43,611 bases of DNA from Bacteroidota bacterium (GTDB lineage Bacteria > Bacteroidota > Bacteroidia > 2-12-FULL-35-15): NCBI GenBank assembly GCA_023251835.1, contig JAHEXZ010000046.1, positions 1 to 43,611 on the forward strand. The letters run 5' to 3'. Below the pieces are notes generated by a model. That model did no database searches. It was given only the letters and a program-made list of their open reading frames with translations, and had not been told where the DNA came from. Made by a program: the position numbers and the translations under genes. Of the stretch, positions 36,611-43,611 are shown one piece after another. Position 1 is the first letter of the stretch; the number at the start of each line of letters is the position of its first letter.

Positions 36611-36679
36611 GGATTTGAGATATAAGATATGAGATTGAACCATTTAGGTCTCAAATCTCATATCTAATGTCTCATATCT
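36611..36679. repeat. inverted repeats, rplV-rpsS spacer
   Basis: GATTTGAGATATAAGATATG, then AGATTGAACC (about 36612-36641) faces GGTCTCAAATCTCATATCTA and GTCTCATATC (36648-36679). Several pairings of GATATGAGA with TCTCATATC are possible. Confidence 0.65.
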
Positions 36680-36684
36680 ATAAT

Positions 36685-36966
36685 TTATTTAATATTAGCT
36701 TTATCTCTGTTACCAGAATGTCCTCTGAAGGTTCTTGTTGGCGCAAATTCACCAAATTTATGTCCTACCATATTTTCTGTAACATAGATAGGGATGAATT
36801 TGTTTCCATTATGAACCGCTACTGTTAATCCTACAAAATCCGGAGATATCATAGATCTGCGTGACCAGGTTTTTACTACTGTTTTTTTACCTGATGCCTG
36901 TAAATCGGTTAATTTTTTCTCCAATTTCCAGTCAATAAAAGGACCTTTTTTTAATGAACGTGCCAT
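36685..36966 (-). CDS. rpsS: 30S ribosomal protein S19
   Basis: 30S head protein that complexes with S13. The 93-aa protein starts [20 protein letters not shown] and has [20 protein letters not shown] and [16 protein letters not shown]. Complete. Confidence 0.97.
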   Translation of the reverse strand: MARSLKKGPFIDWKLEKKLTDLQASGKKTVVKTWSRRSMISPDFVGLTVAVHNGNKFIPIYVTENMVGHKFGEFAPTRTFRGHSGNRDKANIK

Positions 36967-36990
36967 TTTTAGTGTTTTTTAGTTGTGAAA

Positions 36991-37009
36991 TTCCAACCGA
37001 AGGTTGGAA
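36991..37009. repeat. perfect hairpin, rpsS-rplB spacer
   Basis: TTCCAACC, a GAA loop and GGTTGGAA form an 8-bp stem. No T run follows on the minus strand, so it probably does not end transcription; it might act on mRNA stability between rplB and rpsS. Confidence 0.6.
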
Positions 37010-37033
37010 CCATTAAACCAGTTTATATATTAA

Positions 37034-37858
37034 TTATTTTTTTCTTCTTTCAATGATGTATCTGTTGGAAGCTTTTTTCGGATAACGTGTTTTGTATCCT
37101 TTAGCTGGGATGCCTTTGCGCGAGCGAGGGTGACCTCCTGAAGCTCTTCCTTCACCACCACCCATCGGATGATCAACCGGATTCATTGCTACAGGACGCG
37201 TTCTTGGTCTGCGACCTAACCAACGGGAGCGTCCGGCTTTACCGCTAATCTCTAAGTTATAGTCGGCATTTGAAACGGCTCCTATAGTGGCCATACAAGT
37301 GGTAAGTACCATACGTGTTTCACCAGAAGGCATTTTAATAACAGCATATTTACCATCTCTTGCACTTAGCTGTGCTGCAGAACCTGCGCTGCGTACCATA
37401 ATAGCTCCTTGTCCGGGGCGTAACTCTATATTGTGTATAGTTGTACCAAGAGGAATGTCTGCCAGATAAAGCGCGTTACCAATCTCTGGTGTTGCATCTT
37501 TTCCGGAAACAACTTTTTGTCCTACCTGTAAGCCGGCAGGCGCAACGATATAACGTTTTTCACCGTCAGCATATACCACTAAAGCAATGCGTGCGCTGCG
37601 GTTAGGATCGTACTCAATTGTTTTAACTGTTGCAGGAATTCCGGCTTTGTCTCTTTTAAAGTCAATGATACGGTATTGCTGTTTGTGACCTCCGCCAATG
37701 TAACGCATGGTCATTTTACCGGTATTATCACGTCCACCGGACTTTTTTGCCGGTGCCAATAAACTTTTTTCAGGAGTTGAGGTAGTGATATCAGAATTGT
37801 CGCTTACTAATTTGAAGCGCTGCCCCGGAGTAAGGGGGCGTAATTTTTTTAATGCCAT
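37034..37858 (-). CDS. rplB: 50S ribosomal protein L2
   Basis: Core protein next to the peptidyl-transferase centre. The 274-aa protein has [32 protein letters not shown] and the conserved [20 protein letters not shown] with its functional His. Complete. Confidence 0.98.
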   Translation of the reverse strand: MALKKLRPLTPGQRFKLVSDNSDITTSTPEKSLLAPAKKSGGRDNTGKMTMRYIGGGHKQQYRIIDFKRDKAGIPATVKTIEYDPNRSARIALVVYADGEKRYIVAPAGLQVGQKVVSGKDATPEIGNALYLADIPLGTTIHNIELRPGQGAIMVRSAGSAAQLSARDGKYAVIKMPSGETRMVLTTCMATIGAVSNADYNLEISGKAGRSRWLGRRPRTRPVAMNPVDHPMGGGEGRASGGHPRSRKGIPAKGYKTRYPKKASNRYIIERRKK

Positions 37859-37877
37859 TTCAGTTTATTTTATTATC

Positions 37878-37895
37878 ACTCCGACTGCTCGGAGT
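37878..37895. repeat. perfect hairpin, rplB-rplW spacer
   Basis: ACTCCGA, a CTGC loop and TCGGAGT form a 7-bp stem. As with the hairpin at 36991, no T run follows on the minus strand. Confidence 0.55.
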
Positions 37896-37925
37896 ATATT
37901 TTTATCAATATGTCTAACTTCTCTG

Positions 37926-38216
37926 TTAGATGCTTGCGTAGAAATCAATTGTTTCTCCTTGTTTTAGGGTAACAATTGCTCTTTTGTGCCTGTTTACTCT
38001 GCCAATCGCCAAGCCTTTGGTGGTATTGCGGGTTTTCACTTTACCAACATAGTTTTGAGTATTTACAGAATCAACAGTAACACTATACATTTTTTCAACA
38101 GCAGCTTTAATCTGAACCTTGTTAGAATTTTTATCTACAATAAAGCCATAGCGATTTAATTTATCGCTTTGTGCCGTCATCTTTTCAGTGATTACTGGTT
38201 TTATTATGATGCCCAT
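37926..38216 (-). CDS. rplW: 50S ribosomal protein L23
   Basis: Exit-tunnel protein that docks trigger factor and SRP. The 96-aa protein starts MGIIIKPVITEKMTAQSDKL and has DKNSNKVQIKAAVEKMYSVT. Complete. Confidence 0.96.
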   Translation of the reverse strand: MGIIIKPVITEKMTAQSDKLNRYGFIVDKNSNKVQIKAAVEKMYSVTVDSVNTQNYVGKVKTRNTTKGLAIGRVNRHKRAIVTLKQGETIDFYASI

Positions 38217-38248
38217 TGTGCTTCTTTTTTGCTATTTTTAAAATTAAA

Positions 38249-38875
38249 TTACCCCAATAAATTTTCAATTTCTTTTATTGAGCTTTCTACAAATAAGACA
38301 TTATTTGCATTTAAAATGTCGTAAGTGTTTAAATCCGAAGTTGTTACAACTTTTGAGTTGCTCAAATTTCGGGACGACAAATATACGTTTTTATTTGATT
38401 CGCCCAACACTAACAATGTTTTTTTATCAGAAAGTGTTAAATTATTAAGCAAATCAGCATATTTCTTAGTTTTTGGGGCATCAAAAGTAAAGTCTTCCAA
38501 TACAGTGATGTTATTTTCTTTTGCTTTATATGTTAAAGCAGAAATACGGGCTAAGCGTTTTAATTTTTTATTTAGTTTAAACGAATAGTCTCTCGGACGT
38601 GGTCCGAAAGCTCTACCACCACCAATACGGGTAGGGGATTTATCACTGCCGGAACGTGCACCTCCTGTACCTTTTTGTTTCTTTAATTTTTTAGTTGAGC
38701 CGGATACTTCATTTCTTTCTTTAGATTTATGAGTTCCCTGACGTTTATTTGCAAGATGTTGTTTAACATCTAAATAAATAGCATGGTCACTTGGGTCAAT
38801 GCCAAAAATAGCATCATTCAGGTTTACTTTCTTTGAAGTTTCCTTGCCGCTTATATTTACTACTGATACTTCCAT
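38249..38875 (-). CDS. rplD: 50S ribosomal protein L4
   Basis: 23S rRNA-binding tunnel protein; in E. coli it represses the S10 operon. The 208-aa product has [40 protein letters not shown] and [14 protein letters not shown]. The frame is open to 38944, but those 23 extra residues come from the repeat-bearing spacer and lack family similarity, so the ATG at 38875 ([12 protein letters not shown]) is used. Confidence 0.96.
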   Translation of the reverse strand: MEVSVVNISGKETSKKVNLNDAIFGIDPSDHAIYLDVKQHLANKRQGTHKSKERNEVSGSTKKLKKQKGTGGARSGSDKSPTRIGGGRAFGPRPRDYSFKLNKKLKRLARISALTYKAKENNITVLEDFTFDAPKTKKYADLLNNLTLSDKKTLLVLGESNKNVYLSSRNLSNSKVVTTSDLNTYDILNANNVLFVESSIKEIENLLG

Positions 38876-38882
38876 TTTAATT

Positions 38883-38962
38883 GTTGATTTGTAGAGTTGT
38901 TGATTTTTAGATTTTTTAATTTTAAGATTAACTCTAAAATTCAAAAAATCTAAAATTCAAAA
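38883..38962. repeat. octamer array, rplD-rplC spacer
   Basis: GTTGATTTGTAGAGTTGTTG (38883-38902) shows the octamer variant GTTGATTT, followed by TAGATTTT and by AAAATTCAAAAAATCTAAAA on the rplC side. The two sides are loosely complementary. Confidence 0.55.
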
Positions 38963-38963
38963 A

Positions 38964-39587
38964 TTATTTTTCAATTGTAACGTATGAACCTTTGGCTCCT
39001 GCAACAGAACCTTTAATCACCAGAAGATTTTTTTCAGGGATTACTTTTATTATTTCCAAGTTCTGGATTTTAACGCGGTTTCCACCCATTCTGCCGGCCA
39101 TTCTCATACCGGGCAATACACGTGAAGGCCATGAGGAAGCTCCCATTGATCCCGGAGCTCTTTCCCTGTCGTGCTGACCATGCGATTTATTAGCATGTCC
39201 AACACCGCTAAATCCATGGCGTTTTACAACACCCTGGAAACCTTTTCCTTTTGAAGTACTTGCAATATCTACAAAGTCACCTTCAACAAATAATTCTATA
39301 GTAACTGCTTCTCCCAGGTTTTTTTCAGCTTCGAAGTATTTGAACTCAGCGATTTTCCGTTTAGGAGTGGTATTTGCTTTTGCAAAGTGGCCTTTCATAG
39401 CAGAAGAAGTATGTTTTTCTTTCTTCTCATCGAATGCCAGCTGTACTGAGGCATATCCGTCTTTCTCCAAGGTTTTTACTTGCGTAACAACGCAAGGACC
39501 GGCTTCAATAACTGTGCATGGTATATATTTACCATTGGCACTGAAAACACTGGTCATTCCGATTTTTTTACCTATTATTCCAGACAT
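38964..39587 (-). CDS. rplC: 50S ribosomal protein L3
   Basis: Early assembly protein near the peptidyl-transferase centre. The 207-aa protein starts [20 protein letters not shown] and has [40 protein letters not shown] and [14 protein letters not shown]. The Gln near [13 protein letters not shown] is in the methylated region. Complete. Confidence 0.97.
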   Translation of the reverse strand: MSGIIGKKIGMTSVFSANGKYIPCTVIEAGPCVVTQVKTLEKDGYASVQLAFDEKKEKHTSSAMKGHFAKANTTPKRKIAEFKYFEAEKNLGEAVTIELFVEGDFVDIASTSKGKGFQGVVKRHGFSGVGHANKSHGQHDRERAPGSMGASSWPSRVLPGMRMAGRMGGNRVKIQNLEIIKVIPEKNLLVIKGSVAGAKGSYVTIEK

Positions 39588-39593
39588 TTAAAT

Positions 39594-39717
39594 TGGTGAT
39601 TTAGTGAATTGTTGATTTAATCTAATTGTTGATTTGTTGATTTAGTGATTTGGAGAATCAATTTAATTGTTAACATATCAAATTCTCTATTTCTCCATTT
39701 TTCTAATTCTCCAATTT
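39594..39717. repeat. paired octamer arrays, rplC-rpsJ spacer (longest)
   Basis: GGTGATTT, AGTGAATT, GTTGATTT, GTTGATTT, GTTGATTT, AGTGATTT and GGAGAATC follow each other with small gaps (39596-39657). AATTCTCTATTTCTCC and AATTCTCC units (39680-39716) face them near the rpsJ stop. Confidence 0.75.
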
Positions 39718-39721
39718 TTTA

Positions 39722-40030
39722 TTACGATGCTTTTATTTCTACTTCTACACCGCTTGGTAACTCCAGTTTCATAAGTGCATCAACTGTTTTTGAAGTTGAA
39801 TTGTAGATATCTAATAATCTTTTGTATGAGCACAATTGAAATTGTTCACGTGCTTTTTTGTTAACATGTGGTGAACGTAAAACAGTGTATATTTTTTTAT
39901 GAGTTGGAAGAGGTATTGGGCCACTTACAACAGCACCTGTCATTTTCACTGTTTTAACAATTTTCTCTGCGGACTTATCAACTAAGTTGAAGTCGTAGGA
40001 TTTTAATTTAATTCTGATTTTTTGGCTCAT
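39722..40030 (-). CDS. rpsJ: 30S ribosomal protein S10
   Basis: 30S head protein and transcription-antitermination partner (NusE). The 102-aa protein has [40 protein letters not shown] and the late [20 protein letters not shown]. It follows fusA with a 27-nt gap, so the str and S10 clusters are probably one transcript. Confidence 0.97.
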   Translation of the reverse strand: MSQKIRIKLKSYDFNLVDKSAEKIVKTVKMTGAVVSGPIPLPTHKKIYTVLRSPHVNKKAREQFQLCSYKRLLDIYNSTSKTVDALMKLELPSGVEVEIKAS

Positions 40031-40057
40031 GATTTTATATAAAGAACGATTTTAATA

Positions 40058-42178
40058 TTATACTTTTTCTGTTTTTCCTTTTGCTTTTGCAATTACCTCT
40101 TCGGCAGTACTGCGTGGCGCTTCAGAATAATGGGAAAACTCCATTGTTGAAGTAGCACGGCCGGAAGTGATGGTACGTAACGTTGTAACATAACCAAACA
40201 TTTCCGACAACGGAACTTTAGCCTTAATTACCTGAGAACCAGCTCTTGTATCCATACCCTCTATGATACCTCTACGTTTATTTAAGTCACCTACCACGTC
40301 ACCCATGTTTTGTTCAGGCGTAAGTACTTCCACTTTCATAATAGGCTCTAATAATACCGGTTTTGCTTTTGGTAATGCCTCGCGGAAAGCTGTGCGCGCA
40401 CAAATTTCAAAAGACAATGAATCGGAATCGACATTATGGTATGAGCCATCTAATAATCTAACTTTTAAAGTATCTACAGGATAACCGGCTAATACACCGT
40501 TTACCATAGCAGCTTTAAAGCCTTTCTCAACTGAAGGAATAAACTCGCGAGGAATATTGCCTCCTGAAATTTCATTCACAAATTGTAATCCTCCTGCTTT
40601 TGTTGTCGTATCAAAATCTGCATCCACAGGAGATATTACTACTGAAATGTCGGCAAATTTACCACGCCCACCAGTTTGTTTTTTATAAACTTCGCGATGT
40701 GATATGGCTGCAGTTATTGTTTCTTTGTAAGCAACCTGAGGAGGACCTTGGTTACATTCCACTTTAAACTCACGTTTTAAGCGGTCAAGAATAATTTCCA
40801 GGTGTAATTCACCCATTCCACTGATAATGGTTTGTCCGCTATCTTCATCCGTTTTTACACGGAATGTAGGATCTTCTTCTGCTAATTTATTTAATGAAAT
40901 ACCTAACTTATCTAAATCAGCTTGTGTTTTAGGTTCAATTGCAACGCCAATTACAGGTTCCGGGAAATTCATTGCTTCCAATACGATTGGATTTTTTTCA
41001 TCACAAAGCGTATCTCCGGTTTTGATATCTTTAAAACCTACAGCAGCTCCAATATCTCCAGCTTCAATAAAATCAATTGCATTTTGTTTATTAGCGTGCA
41101 TTTGAAAGATACGTGAAATACGTTCTTTGTTGCCGCTACGTGTATTTAATACATATGAACCCGCATCCAAACGGCCGGCATAAGCACGGAAGAAACAAAG
41201 ACGGCCAACAAACGGATCCGTTGCAATTTTAAATGCTAATGCAGTAAATGGTTCTTTAACATCCGGTTTACGTGCAATTTCTTCTCCGGTATCAGGGTGA
41301 GTTCCTTTTATACTTTCTTTATCTAATGGACTTGGCATTAATTCCATTACCAAATCCAACATGGTTTGTACACCTTTGTTTTTGAAAGCAGATCCACAAA
41401 CCATTGGAACAACTTTGTTATGTATACAGGCTTGACGAAGTGCAGTTAATATTTCTGTTTCTGTAATGGAGTTAGGATCTTCGAAAAATTTCTCCATTAA
41501 ATTGTCATCAAATTCTGCAATTGCTTCTAAAAGCTTGCCTCTCCATTCTTGTGCTTCTTCAAGCATATTTTCAGGGATAGGAACTTCTTTAAAGGTCATT
41601 CCCTGATCGTGCTCATTCCACTCAATTCCACGAAAGTTGACTAAATCAACCACGCCAACAAATGTTTCTTCAGCACCAATTGGCAACTGGAGCGGGAGAG
41701 GGTTACCTCCTAATACTTCTTTTACTTGTTTTACAACATTTAAGAAGTCGGCACCAGCGCGATCCATTTTATTAACGAATCCGATACGTGTTACATTATA
41801 GTTATTTGCTAAGCGCCAGTTGGTTTCTGATTGAGGCTCAACACCATCAACAGCAGAAAATAAAAATACCAAACCATCAAGGATACGTAATGAACGGTTT
41901 ACTTCAACTGTAAAGTCAACGTGTCCGGGAGTATCAATAATATTTACTTTATATTGGTTTCCTCTGTATTTCCAAAAACAAGTGGTTGCAGCAGAAGTGA
42001 TAGTAATCCCTCGTTCCTGCTCCTGAACCATCCAGTCCATTGTGGCAGCACCATCATGTACTTCACCAATTTTGTGGTTAACTCCTGTATAATATAGAAT
42101 TCGCTCTGTACAAGTAGTTTTACCTGCATCAATATGAGCTGCAATTCCAATGTTTCTTGTATATCTTAAATCTGCCAT
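40058..42178 (-). CDS. fusA: elongation factor G
   Basis: GTPase that drives ribosome translocation. The 706-aa protein has the P-loop AHIDAGKT (14-21), switch [14 protein letters not shown], and all five EF-G domains through the end [20 protein letters not shown]. Length fits a full EF-G, not the tetracycline-resistance type. The tuf gene, next to fusA in many bacteria, is absent here. Confidence 0.98.
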   Translation of the reverse strand: MADLRYTRNIGIAAHIDAGKTTCTERILYYTGVNHKIGEVHDGAATMDWMVQEQERGITITSAATTCFWKYRGNQYKVNIIDTPGHVDFTVEVNRSLRILDGLVFLFSAVDGVEPQSETNWRLANNYNVTRIGFVNKMDRAGADFLNVVKQVKEVLGGNPLPLQLPIGAEETFVGVVDLVNFRGIEWNEHDQGMTFKEVPIPENMLEEAQEWRGKLLEAIAEFDDNLMEKFFEDPNSITETEILTALRQACIHNKVVPMVCGSAFKNKGVQTMLDLVMELMPSPLDKESIKGTHPDTGEEIARKPDVKEPFTALAFKIATDPFVGRLCFFRAYAGRLDAGSYVLNTRSGNKERISRIFQMHANKQNAIDFIEAGDIGAAVGFKDIKTGDTLCDEKNPIVLEAMNFPEPVIGVAIEPKTQADLDKLGISLNKLAEEDPTFRVKTDEDSGQTIISGMGELHLEIILDRLKREFKVECNQGPPQVAYKETITAAISHREVYKKQTGGRGKFADISVVISPVDADFDTTTKAGGLQFVNEISGGNIPREFIPSVEKGFKAAMVNGVLAGYPVDTLKVRLLDGSYHNVDSDSLSFEICARTAFREALPKAKPVLLEPIMKVEVLTPEQNMGDVVGDLNKRRGIIEGMDTRAGSQVIKAKVPLSEMFGYVTTLRTITSGRATSTMEFSHYSEAPRSTAEEVIAKAKGKTEKV

Positions 42179-42222
42179 TTGTTCATTTTTTAGTATCAGG
42201 TATCAAGTATTTTGATTTTTGT

Positions 42223-42253
42223 CTTGCTACTTGCTACTTTATACTTGCTACTT
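42223..42253. repeat. short tandem repeat, fusA-rpsG spacer
   Basis: CTTGCTACTTGCTACTTTATACTTGCTACTT contains the heptamer CTTGCTA three or four times; only the words TACTTGCTAC are given as its core. Upstream TATCAGGTATCAAGTA resembles its complement in part. Confidence 0.55.
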
Positions 42254-42255
42254 AT

Positions 42256-42723
42256 TTAGAATCTAAAATGTGAAAATGCTTTGTTTGCTTCAGCCATTTT
42301 ATGAACGTCTTCTTTCTTTTTGAAAGCAGCGCCTTCTTCTTTAGAAGCCGCGATGATTTCACCGGCTAATTTCGCACTCATAGATTTTTCGTTTCGTTTA
42401 CGAGCATAAAGAATCATCCATTTGATAGCCATTGAAGTTTTTCTTTCCGGGCGAATTTCACTTGGAATCTGGAAAGTAGCTCCACCAACCCTGCGGCTGC
42501 GAACTTCAACTGCCGGGGTAACATTGCTCAACGCTTTTTTAAATACTTCGAGTCCGTCCTGCTCAGTTCTTTTTTGAACAACCTCCATTGCATCATAAAA
42601 AACATCATACGAAGTGCTTTTTTTGCCATCGTACATCAGGTTGTTTACAAAACGTGTAACGAGCAGGTCGTTGAATTTTGGGTCTGGTAAAAGAATCCTT
42701 TTTTTTGCTTTGGTCTTTCTCAT
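42256..42723 (-). CDS. rpsG: 30S ribosomal protein S7
   Basis: 16S rRNA-binding head protein; in E. coli a repressor of the str operon. The 155-aa protein starts [20 protein letters not shown] and has [37 protein letters not shown] and the end [10 protein letters not shown]. Complete. Confidence 0.97.
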   Translation of the reverse strand: MRKTKAKKRILLPDPKFNDLLVTRFVNNLMYDGKKSTSYDVFYDAMEVVQKRTEQDGLEVFKKALSNVTPAVEVRSRRVGGATFQIPSEIRPERKTSMAIKWMILYARKRNEKSMSAKLAGEIIAASKEEGAAFKKKEDVHKMAEANKAFSHFRF

Positions 42724-42726
42724 TAT

Positions 42727-42760
42727 AACTACGAATTACGAATTTTAACGAATTACGAAT
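42727..42760. repeat. short tandem repeat, rpsG-rpsL spacer
   Basis: ACGAATTACGAATTTTAACG followed by AATTACGAAT, i.e. the word ACGAATT four times. Each word is nearly its own complement, so several hairpins are possible. Confidence 0.55.
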
Positions 42761-42804
42761 CTGGGTTTGCTATTTTTGTTTACTGTATAGTTTTACTATA
42801 TATA

Positions 42805-43221
42805 CTATTTCTTTTTAGCTGGTGCTGCTGGTGCAGCGCCTTTAGCTCCTGGTTTAGGTTTTTTAGTACCGTATTTAGAACGTCTTTGGTTACGGCCATT
42901 CACACCGGATGTATCTAAAGCTCCACGAACGATATGATAACGTACACCTGGTAAATCTTTTACCCTTCCACCACGTATCAACACGATAGAGTGTTCCTGC
43001 AGGTTGTGACCTTCTCCCGGTATATAAGCATTTACCTCTTTTTTGTTGGTTAAACGTACCCTTGCAACTTTTCTCATTGCAGAGTTAGGTTTTTTAGGTG
43101 TTGTAGTATACACACGGATACATACACCACGCTTTTGCGGACATGCATCCAATGCTACAGACTTACTTTTGTTAGCCGATTTTTCTCTTCCTTTACGAAC
43201 TAATTGCGATATAGTAGGCAT
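42805..43221 (-). CDS. rpsL: 30S ribosomal protein S12
   Basis: Decoding-centre protein. The 138-aa product starts [20 protein letters not shown] and has [20 protein letters not shown] and [20 protein letters not shown], with the two Lys residues linked to streptomycin sensitivity in their normal form. The tail [20 protein letters not shown] is a Lys/Ala/Pro extension. The open frame reaches 43317, but those residues lie in the promoter and leader, so the ATG at 43221 is chosen. It is the first gene of the superoperon. Confidence 0.97.
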   Translation of the reverse strand: MPTISQLVRKGREKSANKSKSVALDACPQKRGVCIRVYTTTPKKPNSAMRKVARVRLTNKKEVNAYIPGEGHNLQEHSIVLIRGGRVKDLPGVRYHIVRGALDTSGVNGRNQRRSKYGTKKPKPGAKGAAPAAPAKKK

Positions 43222-43268
43222 TTTTTTGGTATTAAATTTTAATCTTTTTTTGTATACAAATAAACAAA

Positions 43269-43284
43269 CCCCGCTTTTTTGGGG
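43269..43284 (-). promoter_or_regulatory. possible 5' hairpin of the superoperon mRNA
   Basis: On the minus strand CCCC, AAAAAAGC and GGGG form a short stem-loop placed at the predicted transcription start. Such a 5' stem could protect the message from 5'-end decay; this is an inference. Confidence 0.35.
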
Positions 43285-43288
43285 AGGG

Positions 43289-43317
43289 CAAAGATATGAA
43301 TTTTTTATTATAAACAA
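43289..43317 (-). promoter_or_regulatory. putative promoter of the str-S10-spc-alpha superoperon
   Basis: On the minus strand TTG (43317-43315), an 18-nt spacer and TATCTTTG (43296-43289) match TTG-N18-TAnnTTTG exactly. Transcription should start near 43283, about 60 nt before the rpsL ATG. No other promoter of equal quality was noticed inside the operon. Confidence 0.6.
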
Positions 43318-43503
43318 CAGGCTTAGGATTTTTTTTTTTATTACTTAAAACCATTGTTGTCTGAGATAACTTCAGTATTTGTTTGATCCGATTTATAGTT
43401 CTTTAAAAATCGCCTATCAATTGTAAAGATTAAAAAGCAGGGTATTTTATGCAGAGCTAAATAAATTGGATAGGGTAGTTTTTTCTTTTATTCTCTTAAG
43501 TAA

Positions 43504-43611
43504 CTACACTTCAACTACCTGTAAACCAAGATTTTTGGCTTGTCGTTTTAATCTCCTGATTTGATTTTCTTTAAATCCTTCCGTATATTTTTCTATTGGA
43601 ATTGGGTTAAA
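43504..43611 (-). CDS. C-terminal fragment of an unidentified gene, possibly a transposase
   Basis: A minus-strand frame enters from beyond the window and stops at 43504 (35 codons; PIPIEKYTEGFKENQIRRLK followed by RQAKNLGLQVVEV). The basic end resembles the C-terminus of some insertion-sequence transposases, but the piece is too short to name. It could also be a chance open frame. Confidence 0.35.
   Translation of the reverse strand, partial: FNPIPIEKYTEGFKENQIRRLKRQAKNLGLQVVEV

Noticed and set aside
36991-37009. rpsS-rplB hairpin considered as an intrinsic terminator
   Set aside because: No T run follows on the transcribed strand, and essential genes continue downstream.
38876-38944. N-terminal extension of L4
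   Set aside because: It is translated from the repeat-bearing spacer (Lys, Asn, Ile-rich) and has no match to L4 proteins.
40058-42178. fusA considered as a ribosomal-protection resistance gene
   Set aside because: Length, five-domain layout and its place in the str operon fit the housekeeping EF-G.
43222-43317. N-terminal extension of S12
   Set aside because: It lies over the promoter and leader; S12 starts MPTISQL.

Overview
The window looks like a chromosomal segment of a Gram-negative Bacteroidota bacterium. Low GC, three secreted proteins that end in type IX secretion (T9SS) sorting domains, an LpxB gene for outer-membrane lipid A, a zinc-free L36 protein, TTG-N18-TAnnTTTG promoter-like sequences and no obvious Shine-Dalgarno sites all point that way. 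The order or genus cannot be fixed from the sequence alone.

Left part (1-23100): a gene-free, repeat-bearing stretch (1-749) precedes clpC. A bidirectional terminator separates clpC from aroQ, which is divergent from xerD. A minus-strand block follows: a COG4324-type metallopeptidase, an RCK-domain potassium channel, an RmlD-like reductase and an AttH/CrtC-domain T9SS protein. Upstream of that lie peptidase T and a pectate-lyase-like T9SS protein; the lyase gene is bracketed by ~100-bp direct repeats. A frameshifted, internally shortened DUF6495-like gene comes next. A plus-strand run surE - small membrane protein - lpxB - spoIID follows, the last three overlapping by 4 nt. Back on the minus strand are a MEDS-domain sensor with an MFS transporter, then carA with the diadenylate cyclase gene cdaA, and a secreted PHB-depolymerase-type esterase.

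Right part (23176-43221): one uninterrupted minus-strand str-S10-spc-alpha superoperon. In transcription order it is rpsL, rpsG, fusA, rpsJ, rplC, rplD, rplW, rplB, rpsS, rplV, rpsC, rplP, rpmC, rpsQ, rplN, rplX, rplE, rpsN, rpsH, rplF, rplR, rpsE, rpmD, rplO, secY, map, infA, rpmJ, rpsM, rpsK, rpsD, rpoA, rplQ. rpmD and rpmJ are short and easily missed. A good consensus promoter lies before rpsL and a strong terminator after rplQ. The window ends in a 35-codon C-terminal gene fragment.

The genes are mostly housekeeping: translation, protein export, proteolysis, envelope building and c-di-AMP synthesis. The most unusual feature is in the spacers. Many gaps between ribosomal genes carry short tandem octamers related to GGTGATTT before the next start codon and loosely complementary GGAGAATT-like octamers after the previous stop codon. 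Other spacers hold their own short inverted or tandem repeats. I see no CRISPR array, tRNA, rRNA, prophage or complete insertion sequence, and no evident new multi-gene defence or metabolic system.
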